A DNA stretch of 64,000 nt from a bacterium (GTDB lineage: Bacteria > Planctomycetota > UBA1135 > UBA2386): NCBI GenBank assembly GCA_024743115.1, contig JANSXC010000003.1, positions 248,001-312,000 of the forward strand. Direction: 5' to 3'. Each line of letters starts with the position of its first letter. The first letter of the stretch is position 1. This document shows, piece by piece, positions 8,207 to 16,767 of the stretch. A program made the translations under genes and the position numbers. Below the pieces are notes generated by a model. It saw nothing but the letters and a program-made list of their open reading frames with translations. It was not told the origin of the DNA and did not search any database.

Positions 8207-9627
8207 CGCCCGCTACCGCCTTCCGGATCCGGCACATCGAACGTCGCCGGCACGTCTTCCTGGCCCTGACGCTGTTCCGACCACGGCGCGTTCTGGAGCG
8301 CGAGCGGGCCGTACATCACGTCTTCCTTCTTGCGCTTGTCACGCACCTTCAGCGTGACGAAGTCGCCGCCGAGTCGCGAACTGAGCAGCATCTGCAGGTG
8401 CGGGCCGTTCATCACGTCGACGCCATCGACCGCGAGGATGATGTCGCCCTTGCGGATACCGGCCTCCATCGCCGCACCACCCTTGGGCGTGCCCGAGATC
8501 TTGGCGCCGGGACCGAGCCACGAGGAGACGAACTGCACGCCGAGCCAACCGCGCTGCAGGATCTCGCCTTCTTTCATGCGATCGATCAGCGGCTGGATGT
8601 CGGCGAGCGTAGTCGCGAAACCGATGCCGGAGTCGTACCACTCGACGCCCGCGTTGCGGCCCGAGGGCGACAGCGGCACCGCGATACCGAGGACGCGACC
8701 CTGCACGTCGACGACCGCGCCGCCGTAGTTCGCCGGCGAGGTGTAGGCGTCGATCTGGATCGCGCGCCCGAACTGCCGGCGCTTCGCGCTGACGATGCCG
8801 ATGTGCACGGTCGGCTCGTCGACCGCGAAGGTGCGGCCGAGCGCAAACGCCCACTGCCCGACCTTGACCTCGGCCGGATCGACGAACTCCGGGACCGGCA
8901 GGTCGTCGGCCGCAATCTTCACGAGCGCGATGCCGCGGCTCGTGTCCTCGCCCGCGCGCTGCGCATGAAACGTCCCGCGACCGGGCACGGTGATGAGGAT
9001 CGTCGTCGGATCGAGGTTGAGCGCGAATCGCGAGACCATCACCCAGCCGTCCGACGTCAGGATGATGCCCGACGTCTTGCCCTGGGTCTGCTGGAAGCCG
9101 CTCGCCGTGAGCGGCAGCTTCTTCTTCTTGTCCTTCTTCTTGTCGCCCTTCTCGCCGTCGCCTTCCTTCTCGCCCTTCTTGGGCTCACCCTTCTCGGCGT
9201 CAGCGGGCTTCGGCGGCAGCGGCAGGAGCGGCGGAACGACCGGATCCTCACCCTTCTTCGGCGGCGGAAACACGGGCCTGGGCACGTCCTTGGGCCAGTC
9301 GCGCGGGTCCAGCCGCGGCGGCATGGGATCGAGAGGCTTCGGCTGCGGCAGCGGGCTCGGTTTGTTGGTCGGCATCTCGACCGGCTTCGGCCGCGGCTTC
9401 GGCGGCGCGTCGCCGTCCATCGGTCCGGCCTTGCCGAGCTGATGACGCGTGCCGCCGAACGTCTCGACGGTCACGACGAACGGCGCCGCCTTCTCGAGCG
9501 CGCGTCGCAGCACGGGTTCGAGGCGCAAGAACTCGTCGGGGTCGCCCCCGCCCTGTGCAACGATCGGCTGCGCCAGCGTCATCGCGCACGCGATGACGCC
9601 GATATGACGGAACGGGCAACGAATCAT
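8203..9627 (-). CDS. trypsin-like PDZ protein with all three catalytic residues replaced (pseudoprotease), Pro/Lys linker
   Basis: This 474-residue exported protein has a signal peptide (MIRCPFRHIGVIACAMTLAQ), then a long Pro-rich and finally Lys/Glu-rich linker at about residues 74-172. A degenerate HtrA-like trypsin fold follows (about 175-340), then a PDZ domain (about 350-440). Against the intact paralogue at 10691, the catalytic His is Phe201 (VMVSRFALN), the Asp is Gly232 (TSRGIALVKI), and the Ser is Tyr301 (SPANYGGAV). It therefore should not cleave peptides but may bind them. It is the last gene of the 13-gene operon; its ATG overlaps the previous stop (ATGA). Confidence 0.85.
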   Translation of the reverse strand: MIRCPFRHIGVIACAMTLAQPIVAQGGGDPDEFLRLEPVLRRALEKAAPFVVTVETFGGTRHQLGKAGPMDGDAPPKPRPKPVEMPTNKPSPLPQPKPLDPMPPRLDPRDWPKDVPRPVFPPPKKGEDPVVPPLLPLPPKPADAEKGEPKKGEKEGDGEKGDKKKDKKKKLPLTASGFQQTQGKTSGIILTSDGWVMVSRFALNLDPTTILITVPGRGTFHAQRAGEDTSRGIALVKIAADDLPVPEFVDPAEVKVGQWAFALGRTFAVDEPTVHIGIVSAKRRQFGRAIQIDAYTSPANYGGAVVDVQGRVLGIAVPLSPSGRNAGVEWYDSGIGFATTLADIQPLIDRMKEGEILQRGWLGVQFVSSWLGPGAKISGTPKGGAAMEAGIRKGDIILAVDGVDVMNGPHLQMLLSSRLGGDFVTLKVRDKRKKEDVMYGPLALQNAPWSEQRQGQEDVPATFDVPDPEGGSGR

Positions 9628-10694
9628 CGGCCAGCCTCCGGGTGCTTGGCGAGCGTCATCTCGCCCGTCTTGATCTTGGTGCCACGCTTCCAAGTCACTT
9701 TGACGGTGTCGCCGGCGCCGAACTTCGACAGCACGGTGCGGAACTCCTTGCAGCTGCGCACCGAGTAGTCGTCGATGCGCACGACGAGATCGTCGGGCCG
9801 CAGCTTGAGCTTCGCCGCCGGGGATCCGCGCTTCACACGATCGACGTAGGCCGGGGGCGACTGCCGCCCCGCCTTGTCGAACAGCACGATGCCGGTCCAC
9901 GGTTTGACCTTCGTGCTGGCCTTCTCGACCCGGCGTTTCCCGAGGATGTGATCCTCGAGATACGGCATCAGATCCCGCACCGGGATCGCCGCGGACAACA
10001 TGGTGTTGGTCTCCTTGCTGTCGAGCAGCCGCATGTTGAGCCCGATCCAGCGGCCATCGAGCGTGAACAGCCCGCCGCCGTAGTGACCCGGATTGTTGCA
10101 CGCATCGGTGAGGATGAGATCGCCGTCATACTTGACGTCATGCACGCGATAGCGCAGCGCGGTGTTGGCCTTGCCGACCACGACACCGAACGTCGCGCTG
10201 AGCTTCTCGGAGAACTCCGCAAGGCGGAAGCAGTTGCCGATCGAAACGACGAACTGGCCCGTACGGAACTTCGCCTCCTCGGCACTCGGTGGCCAGATCG
10301 GCACGAGCTTGCCGTCGACGAGCTTGGGATCGATCTTGAGCAGGCGCACGCGCAGGTTCGGATCCTCGGGCAGCAGCTTCGCTTGATGCACCGAGCCGTC
10401 GTAGAGCACGACGCGCGTGCGATCCTTCTGCAGCAGGATCTGATCGATCGTCAGGATATGGCCCTGATCGCTGACCAGAATACCGGTCGCATAGCTCGTG
10501 ATGCCGCGGATGCCTGACGCACCGTGGATCTTGACGAGGCTCGGCATCACCTTGTCGACGACCCGTTCGACGCGGGTCTTGGGCTTGCGCTGTTCGAACG
10601 AGTAGGCCTCGCCGAAGTCTTCGGTCTGCGCCACCGCAGCTGCGGCCAACGCCAGCGACGCCACGCCACGCAGCATCAACGAGAGAGTCGTCAT
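9624..10694 (-). CDS. trypsin-like PDZ protein with all three catalytic residues replaced (pseudoprotease)
   Basis: This 356-residue exported protein has a signal peptide ending near AVAQ at residue 23. It keeps the HtrA-type trypsin fold (about 45-250) and a C-terminal PDZ domain (about 265-350; GSPAAKLKLRPDDLVVRIDD). The triad is gone: the His position is Gln85 (ILTIDQILL), the Asp position Arg115 (PNLRVRLLKID), and the Ser position Tyr205 (NPGHYGGGLF). The Ser-to-Tyr change is the same as in the next gene downstream. The gene is joined to both neighbours by 4-base overlaps, so the three trypsin-like proteins are probably made together and may form a complex or a peptide-sensing set. Confidence 0.85.
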   Translation of the reverse strand: MTTLSLMLRGVASLALAAAAVAQTEDFGEAYSFEQRKPKTRVERVVDKVMPSLVKIHGASGIRGITSYATGILVSDQGHILTIDQILLQKDRTRVVLYDGSVHQAKLLPEDPNLRVRLLKIDPKLVDGKLVPIWPPSAEEAKFRTGQFVVSIGNCFRLAEFSEKLSATFGVVVGKANTALRYRVHDVKYDGDLILTDACNNPGHYGGGLFTLDGRWIGLNMRLLDSKETNTMLSAAIPVRDLMPYLEDHILGKRRVEKASTKVKPWTGIVLFDKAGRQSPPAYVDRVKRGSPAAKLKLRPDDLVVRIDDYSVRSCKEFRTVLSKFGAGDTVKVTWKRGTKIKTGEMTLAKHPEAGR

Positions 10695-12487
10695 TGCGGC
10701 CTCCGGAACCAGGCTTCGTCCAGTTCGACATCGGCGCTCGCGACGAGCTGCCAGCCGAACAGCGGGGTCTTGGCATCCTTCACCCCGAAGAGTTCGTCCT
10801 TGCCGACGTGAAGCTCCATCTGCGCCTTGCGCAACGGGTCGCGGAATGTGTACCCGAGCGGTGCGCCGGCGAGCGTGAGCCAGGCTTCGCAGTCCGTCTT
10901 GCCAGGCAGGCGGAAGCGATAGCCGGGGGCGCCCCGCACGTGCACGCCGCCGCGCAGTTCGGCGTCGGCGAGGTGCTGGTGGAAGCGTTCGGCCGGCCAG
11001 AGGAACGGGTTGGCGCGCAACTCGCGATCGAGGCGCGCCTTCTCCTCGACGGTCAGGCCGCGAGCGGCGCCATCCTGCACGGCGAAGCCTTCGCCGTTGG
11101 CCGCGCGCACGAGCACGAGTTCACCGATGGTCATGCGCACGCGCTCGCCGTCGCTGTGGATGCTCGTCTTGACCTGGTCGCCGTCCAGGTATTCGAAGTG
11201 TCGCGCCGCCGTGCCCTCGCGGGCGGCGAACCTCGCGACGATGGACTTCGCCGCGAGTCGGCGATCGTTGCGACTCGCCATGCGCGCGTCTTCACCGTAG
11301 CCATCCTTGCTCGAACCGGTGTCGAGCACGGCCATGCGAACCGTGACGCGCTTCTCGTCGGCGAAACCACCCTCTTCGAGTGCCTTGCGGTAGCCGAGCG
11401 TGACCCACGTGAACGCAGGCAGCACGCCGATCAGCGTCGCGAGCTGGTTGGCCGACCGCACCGGCTGGCCATTGAACCAGGTGATCTCGTCGCCGATCGA
11501 GACACCGGCGTCAGCGACGATCGCATCGCGATAGATCTGCTGGACGAACACGCCGCGCTGCCGTGCAGCACCGGTTCCCGAGTTCATGAACCACGCGCTC
11601 ATGTCGAGCGTGCCGTGTTCGGCGTGGCGACCGGCCATCAGGTCGCCCAGGAAGTTCTTGATCTGGTTGCTCGCGATCGCGAAGCCGACGCCGACGTTCA
11701 CGCGGCCGCGATCACCGATCGAGATCCGACCGTTGATACCGATGACCTCGCCCTGCTCGTTGAACAACGGGCCGCCCGAGTTGCCCGGATTGACGGGCGC
11801 ATCCACCTGGATGCAGTCGGGATAGACGAGCACCCGCTGGCCCTGCCCGGACTGATAGCGGTGCGTGCCCGAGACGATTCCGAACGTGACCGTCGGCGTG
11901 AAGTCGGTGGCAAGCAGGAACGGGTTGCCCATCGCGAACACCGTCTCGCCGACCAGCAGTTCGTCGCTGTCGCCGAGCTCGCAATGTGGCCAGGTCTGGC
12001 CGGGATACTTCGGTACGAGGCGTACCACCGCGAGGTCGCTGCCCGGATCGATGCCCAGAACAATGCCCTCGTAGAGCTGGCCGTCGGGCATGCCGATCTT
12101 CTTCGGCTTGTAGAGATCCGTGCCCTGCGGCCAGTGATCCTCGCGCCAGCGCTCACGCCACGCCTCGACGAACTCGTCGCGCGCCTCGTCCGTGGCGTTC
12201 GGGTGCGTCGCCTGCCACTTCTCGAGCACGTCGGCTGGTGGCTGCGGCGGATCGGGCAGGTCATAGTCGTCATCGGCCTTGCCGACGACGTGGAAGTTCG
12301 TGAGCACGAACCCGGCGGGATCGAACACGACCCCGCTGCCACCGCCGGGCGAATCCATCGACATCACCGAGCAGACGGCCGCAGCACAGCGCTCGATCGT
12401 CGCGACGCGTCGACGCTCACTGGCCATCACCGCGTCGAGTTCGGGGTCCTGCCAGCCGGTAACGGCCAGCGCCAGAGCGAGCATCAT
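10691..12487 (-). CDS. HtrA-like trypsin-type serine protease with PDZ-like region, intact triad
   Basis: This 598-residue exported protease has a short signal (MMLALALAVTGWQ). The catalytic triad is clear: H66 in LTNFHVV, D151 in DPGSDLAVVRL, and S237 in NPGNSGGPLF. An unusual acidic/Trp-rich insertion of about 70 residues separates the His and Asp motifs. A PDZ-like region follows (about 295-360; VFVQQIYRDAIVADAGVSIGDEI). The remaining 230 residues are a C-terminal part I do not recognise. Upstream spacing to the NPCBM gene is 32 bases, and the downstream stop/start overlap couples it to two catalytically dead paralogues. Two consecutive ATG codons make the exact start ambiguous by one residue. 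Confidence 0.9.
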   Translation of the reverse strand: MMLALALAVTGWQDPELDAVMASERRRVATIERCAAAVCSVMSMDSPGGGSGVVFDPAGFVLTNFHVVGKADDDYDLPDPPQPPADVLEKWQATHPNATDEARDEFVEAWRERWREDHWPQGTDLYKPKKIGMPDGQLYEGIVLGIDPGSDLAVVRLVPKYPGQTWPHCELGDSDELLVGETVFAMGNPFLLATDFTPTVTFGIVSGTHRYQSGQGQRVLVYPDCIQVDAPVNPGNSGGPLFNEQGEVIGINGRISIGDRGRVNVGVGFAIASNQIKNFLGDLMAGRHAEHGTLDMSAWFMNSGTGAARQRGVFVQQIYRDAIVADAGVSIGDEITWFNGQPVRSANQLATLIGVLPAFTWVTLGYRKALEEGGFADEKRVTVRMAVLDTGSSKDGYGEDARMASRNDRRLAAKSIVARFAAREGTAARHFEYLDGDQVKTSIHSDGERVRMTIGELVLVRAANGEGFAVQDGAARGLTVEEKARLDRELRANPFLWPAERFHQHLADAELRGGVHVRGAPGYRFRLPGKTDCEAWLTLAGAPLGYTFRDPLRKAQMELHVGKDELFGVKDAKTPLFGWQLVASADVELDEAWFRRPQ

Positions 12488-12519
12488 ATTGGAACGGGGG
12501 TTGCCGACCGGGCTATGAG

Positions 12520-13764
12520 CTAGCGCCGCAGCACGCGAGCGTCCGCGAACACGCAGTAGTCGCCGAGGTCGTAGTTCTTGCCGAAGTCGGCCTCGATCGC
12601 GAGGCTCTGACAGCGGTTGAGTTCGATGCGCACGTGCTCCGGGGGCAGACCACGAGTGCGCGCGTTCGATTCGAAGACCTGCTTGCCGTCGACGAAGACC
12701 CGGAAGATCGCATGGGCCTGAGGCCCACCGCGATCGTCGATGCCGATCATCGCCTCGAAGACGTCGTACTCACCGCCGAGGTCGTAGGTGAGCCGAGTCT
12801 TCGGCACCATGCCGATGCCGCGACCAAACGTCTTGCCGCCGAGCTGAAAGCCGGGGCCCGCGACCGAGCGGTCGACGGTCCACGGCCAGACGCGATCGAA
12901 CGCCGCCGTCTGCTGCACCTGCGGCTTCAGCGCCGACAGCCACCGCAGCCGATCGCTCTCGACCGCGAGCCGGCTGATGCGCTCGCTCGCGACCTCGACC
13001 TCGCAGCCTTCGTCCAGACGCAGGCGGAGTTGCTCGCCGAGCGTCAATAGCCGGCCTTCGAGATGATCGCCGGTGTCGAAGTCGATCACCGCACGCGGCG
13101 GTCGCTGCTCGTCCGCGGCGAAGCCCGTGTTGTTGCCGAAGACGATTCCGAGCATGTCCTCGAACGCAAAGTCGCGCGACTTGCCACGCAGGTCGAACTC
13201 GACCTTCGCGGCCTGCATGCCGGTCACGGTCACGGGGAATCGGCGCTGCTTGCCGTTGCGCTGTACGTAGAGCAGGTCGTTGTTGTCGGGCGCCGCAGCC
13301 AGATCGCCGGCAAACGACGATGGCGCCGTTTCACGCCCCTGGCCGCCATGACGGATCGCGCGCACCGTGCTGATCGGCAGTTCGAGCGTCACATCGAGCG
13401 CGAGCGTGACCGCGAGTCGCGCCGGCTTGCCATCGCCCGCCGGGATCCCGCGAATCGCCTTGCCCGCGAGTTCCTGACCCGAGCGCAGCCAGACGCGATG
13501 CCGCGTGCGGCTCGTCGCCCGCGCGCGATCGGCCGGCACGAAGCTCGCGATCTCGTCGATGGCGAGGGTCACGGCCTCGGCGTCGGCCCGATGCAACGTT
13601 GCCTGACCGTTGCCGTCGACGCTGAGCCGGCCCGTGAGCGTGCGGCCGTCGATCGTCGACAGGGTGCCCGCTGGCGTGGCCGCCGGATCCTGCGCTGGCA
13701 GGGCGGCGGCACCGATGAGCCCGGCGGCCGCAGCCGCACACGCGATGGTCAACGACCGACTCAC
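12520..13764 (-). CDS. secreted NPCBM-domain protein
   Basis: This 414-residue exported protein has a signal peptide (SLTIACAAAAAGLIGAAALPAQ). An N-terminal half follows with two or more SH3-like/Sm-like beta segments of the kind DGRTLTGRLSVDGNG, a pattern also seen in the propeller protein at 31786. The C-terminal 140 residues match the NPCBM domain (GKTFGRGIGMVPKTRLTYDL, then VFVDGKQVFES), a putative carbohydrate-binding module. The GTG at 13764 overlaps the stop of the previous gene (GTGA). A role in glycan or cell-surface binding is inferred. Confidence 0.75.
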   Translation of the reverse strand: MSRSLTIACAAAAAGLIGAAALPAQDPAATPAGTLSTIDGRTLTGRLSVDGNGQATLHRADAEAVTLAIDEIASFVPADRARATSRTRHRVWLRSGQELAGKAIRGIPAGDGKPARLAVTLALDVTLELPISTVRAIRHGGQGRETAPSSFAGDLAAAPDNNDLLYVQRNGKQRRFPVTVTGMQAAKVEFDLRGKSRDFAFEDMLGIVFGNNTGFAADEQRPPRAVIDFDTGDHLEGRLLTLGEQLRLRLDEGCEVEVASERISRLAVESDRLRWLSALKPQVQQTAAFDRVWPWTVDRSVAGPGFQLGGKTFGRGIGMVPKTRLTYDLGGEYDVFEAMIGIDDRGGPQAHAIFRVFVDGKQVFESNARTRGLPPEHVRIELNRCQSLAIEADFGKNYDLGDYCVFADARVLRR

Positions 13765-14786
13765 CGTCGGTCGCTGCCCGTGCCGAGCTTCTTGTAGTAC
13801 TGCTCGAGCATCTTGCGGTACTGCGGCGGCAACGAGTTCTGGACCTCGGCCTCGATCTTCTCGCGGTCGCGGTCCTTCATGTCGCCCCAGCGGTCGGCGA
13901 GCGTCGGACGCTTGTTGAGCTGGCCGACCGAGCCGTCGCCTTCGGGCAAGCCACTCTGACTGGCCGGGTTGCTCGACGGACCGTTGCCCGACGGCGGACC
14001 GCCGGACTGGCGCTCCATCTCCTCGTACATCTCGATCAGCTCCTGGAGCTCCTCGATGTACTTCTCCTGCTCGATCTGCACCGGCTTGTTCGTGCGCTTC
14101 TTCTTGAGGTCGCGCCGCGTCTTCTTCATCCGGTCCGCGAGGTTGTGGAGCAGGCTCTCCTGCTGGCGCTCGAGCTCGAGCACCTGCTGGTGCGCTGCCG
14201 AACGGAAGCGTTCGCTGGCCTCGGGGAACCACTGCAGGAACGCCTTGAACCGCGGAATCGCGAGCTCGGGATACGGCACCTCGGCCAGCGCCTGCGCGTA
14301 GTAGAACGCGGCCTCGGCATCGAGCGGCGAGTGGTTGATGTCCTCGCGGATGTACTGCCCGAGCACGTCGACCGTCGATTCGGGATCGTCGCTCTCGAGG
14401 AAGACCTCGGCGAGGTGGTAGCGCACGTGGGCACGCAGCAGCGCCTGATCCGTCTTCGCGTTCGAGAGCACCTTGGTCAGCGCGAGCGCCGCCTTCGGAT
14501 CGTTGTCTTCGTGCAGCAGGACCGCCTTGTCGAACGCGGGCACCGCCGCGCGCACGAGCATGTCCGCTGCGGTCGTGAGGCCGTACTCGTCGACGTTCGC
14601 GCGGAACTGCTCGATGTGTTTGGCCGTGGCGCCGAGCGCCTTGGCGTCGGCCTCGAACTTCTTCTGGTCGAACGGCTGGAACGGGTTCTGCGCGATCGCG
14701 GGTTCGCTGCCACCGACCTGGGCGTGGACCGCGCCCGCACCGAGCGCGAGCACGGCGGTCAACGCCAACTTTCGGGAGGAGCTCAC
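13761..14786 (-). CDS. exported TPR-like/coiled-coil protein
   Basis: This 341-residue protein has a clear signal peptide (MSSSRKLALTAVLALGAGAVHAQ). The middle (about 85-190) contains TPR-like helical hairpins, for example ALLRAHVRYHLAEVFLESDD and AFYYAQALAEVPYPELAIPRF. It is followed by a charged coiled coil (about 190-245, rich in Lys/Arg/Glu) and a Gly/Ser/Pro-rich linker. The C-terminal helix contains LPPQYRKMLEQYYKKL, a motif I associate with the end of similar planctomycete operon proteins. No enzyme motif is seen; it is probably a scaffold. It is coupled to its neighbours by ATGA and GTGA overlaps. Confidence 0.75.
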   Translation of the reverse strand: MSSSRKLALTAVLALGAGAVHAQVGGSEPAIAQNPFQPFDQKKFEADAKALGATAKHIEQFRANVDEYGLTTAADMLVRAAVPAFDKAVLLHEDNDPKAALALTKVLSNAKTDQALLRAHVRYHLAEVFLESDDPESTVDVLGQYIREDINHSPLDAEAAFYYAQALAEVPYPELAIPRFKAFLQWFPEASERFRSAAHQQVLELERQQESLLHNLADRMKKTRRDLKKKRTNKPVQIEQEKYIEELQELIEMYEEMERQSGGPPSGNGPSSNPASQSGLPEGDGSVGQLNKRPTLADRWGDMKDRDREKIEAEVQNSLPPQYRKMLEQYYKKLGTGSDRR

Positions 14787-15001
14787 CGCTCCTCCTCCGC
14801 ATGGTTCTCCTTGTTGAGCTTGACCGCGAGCTTGCGCATCAGCTGCTGCACGCGGCCTTGCTTGCCCGCGATCTGGTCGGCCTTCTGGCCGCCTGCAGCC
14901 GTGTGCTTGGCTTCCTTCGGCTGTTCATCGAAAGCCTTGGTCGCCTTGTTCACGCGTTCCTGGAGAAACTTCAGCATCTTGAGCTCTGCCGACACGGGCA
15001 C
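14783..15001 (-). CDS. small helical charged protein of unknown function
   Basis: This is a 72-residue Lys/Glu-rich protein, predicted helical by eye (AELKMLKFLQERVNKATKAF, ending in LAVKLNKENHAEEER). It has no signal peptide unless the start is elsewhere. It begins with GTG at 15001, 33 bases after the previous stop and in the same frame, and its stop overlaps the ATG of the next gene. Operon position and overlap argue that it is real. An origin as the detached tail of the upstream coiled-coil protein by a premature stop at 15035 is an alternative. Confidence 0.55.
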   Translation of the reverse strand: MPVSAELKMLKFLQERVNKATKAFDEQPKEAKHTAAGGQKADQIAGKQGRVQQLMRKLAVKLNKENHAEEER

Positions 15002-15034
15002 GAGCGGCGGTTGCCCGCCTCAACCCGAACCCGT

Positions 15035-16759
15035 TCAACCACCGGCTTCTTTGCGCTCGATGGTGCGGCGTAGCGCGTTGATCAGGAGCTCGAGGGTGTC
15101 CTCGATGTCCTTCTGCTTGCCCTGAACGACCTCGTCCGTCTCGTGGGCGCGGCAGAGCGCCGCGACTTCGTGCAGCTGGTCCTTCAGGTCTTCCGTGAGG
15201 GCCGTGATCACGACCGAGCTGCCCTCTTCTTCGAGCAGCTTCATCGCGTCGCTGGCCTCGACCTCGAGATCACCCTCGCCCGTGGCGACGGCCATGATCT
15301 TGGTCGCGAGCGCGGCCGGCAGCGAACCGTCGGCGGTCAGCACGTTCTGCCGCGTCTGGTGCAGCTTGTTGGTCGCGATCGTGAGCTCACGCTGCACGGC
15401 GAGCATCGCGGTGAAGCGTTCTTCGAGCGCGCGCAGGACCTCGTCCTGGAGCTGCTGGCGCAGCTGCGCGAGCGCTTCCTCGAGCTCCTTGCTGGCCGCC
15501 TCGAGATCTTCCTTGGCGTCCTGCTGCTTCTGCTTCGCGGGCTTGTACTCCTTGAGCTGGCCTGCGGCCGAACGCTGCTTCGGCACCGCCTGCTGCACGC
15601 GCTTCTTGCCGGGCGTCGGCTGGCCTTCGCCGTTCTCGTCGCCCTCTTCGGCCTTCTCCATGTCCTTCGACAGGGTGTCGGTCGCGTGCTTGGTCTTGTC
15701 CTGCTTCTTGGCCATCTGGTCGAACGGCAGCTTGAGCAGTTCGCGACGCGCTTCCTCGATCATGTCGTCGAGTTCGTCGACGGTCTTCTCGAGGTTCTCG
15801 ATCGCATGGTCCTGGTCCTTGAGCGACGGCTCCGGCTGGTTGTCGCCGAGACTCTCGCAGGCCTTGCCCATCGCGCCCGCGGCCTTGCCGGCCGCACCCG
15901 AACCGGCCTTGCCCTTGCCAGGCTTCGACTCGCTCGGCTTCGATTCGCCAGGGCTCGATTCGCTCGGCTTCGACTCACTCGGCTTGCCGGGCTGGCTCTT
16001 GTCGCCCGGCTTGCCAGCCTTGCCGGCTTCGGCCGCCTTGGCCTCGGCATCGAGCTCGGCCTTCTCGGCCGCGAGCTTCTCGAGGTCCTCGGCGAGCTTC
16101 TCGGTGTCCTCCTGCAGGTCGCCCTCCTTATCGGACAGCGCATCCGTCGCGCCCTGCGCGGCCTGCATGCCGAGCTCATTGGTCGCGTCGCGGATCTCCT
16201 GCTGGCGGGCGAGCAGCGCCTGGGCCTCGGCCCGCTTGGCCTCGGCCTGCTCGATGAGCTTCTGCAGGGCCTCGGCGCGCGCCGAGTCCTCCTTCTGCTC
16301 ACCCTGCTCCTTGGCCAGCTCGTCGACGCGCTTCTTGAAGTTCTCGAGCTGCGCGATGCGCTCGAGGAGCTTGCGAAGGTCGTCGTTGCGGTTCTGCAGG
16401 ATCTCGTAGAGCTTGCCGAGCTTCTCGCGCAGCTCGCCGATCGAGACCAGCGCGTCGTCCCAACGCTCCTGATCGATCAGCGTGCGGGCGCGCGCCATGT
16501 GCTCGTGGATCTGCGCTTCCTGGACGTATTGCGAACCGGCCAGCAGGATGCCCGCGTCGGTCGCCGCGTTGGCGTCCGTGTCGTTCTTCTGCAGAACGAG
16601 CATGAGCTTCTGCATGCGCTCGGTCAGATCGCGGAACTTGGTCCGCGCCATCTCCTGCTTCGTGATGGTCGAAGCCTCCTGAGCGACGACCGGAGAACCG
16701 ATCGGCACCAGGGCCACGAACAGGAGGGCCGCCAGAACGGCGATACCGCGTTGCATCAT
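15035..16759 (-). CDS. large exported coiled-coil protein
   Basis: This 574-residue protein has a signal peptide (MMQRGIAVLAALLFVALVPI, cleavage near VVAQ). Nearly the whole mature part is charged heptad-like helix, with long coiled coils at about 110-245 and 320-470. The helices are interrupted at about 245-300 by a low-complexity Ser/Lys/Pro/Gly stretch of repeated ESKPSESKPG-like units. No catalytic motif is visible. An AGGTGA ribosome binding site precedes the start. In the operon it follows, eight bases away, a three-span membrane protein that also ends in coiled coil, so the two could interact across or along the membrane. Confidence 0.75.
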   Translation of the reverse strand: MMQRGIAVLAALLFVALVPIGSPVVAQEASTITKQEMARTKFRDLTERMQKLMLVLQKNDTDANAATDAGILLAGSQYVQEAQIHEHMARARTLIDQERWDDALVSIGELREKLGKLYEILQNRNDDLRKLLERIAQLENFKKRVDELAKEQGEQKEDSARAEALQKLIEQAEAKRAEAQALLARQQEIRDATNELGMQAAQGATDALSDKEGDLQEDTEKLAEDLEKLAAEKAELDAEAKAAEAGKAGKPGDKSQPGKPSESKPSESSPGESKPSESKPGKGKAGSGAAGKAAGAMGKACESLGDNQPEPSLKDQDHAIENLEKTVDELDDMIEEARRELLKLPFDQMAKKQDKTKHATDTLSKDMEKAEEGDENGEGQPTPGKKRVQQAVPKQRSAAGQLKEYKPAKQKQQDAKEDLEAASKELEEALAQLRQQLQDEVLRALEERFTAMLAVQRELTIATNKLHQTRQNVLTADGSLPAALATKIMAVATGEGDLEVEASDAMKLLEEEGSSVVITALTEDLKDQLHEVAALCRAHETDEVVQGKQKDIEDTLELLINALRRTIERKEAGG

Positions 16760-16767
16760 GGGGTCAC

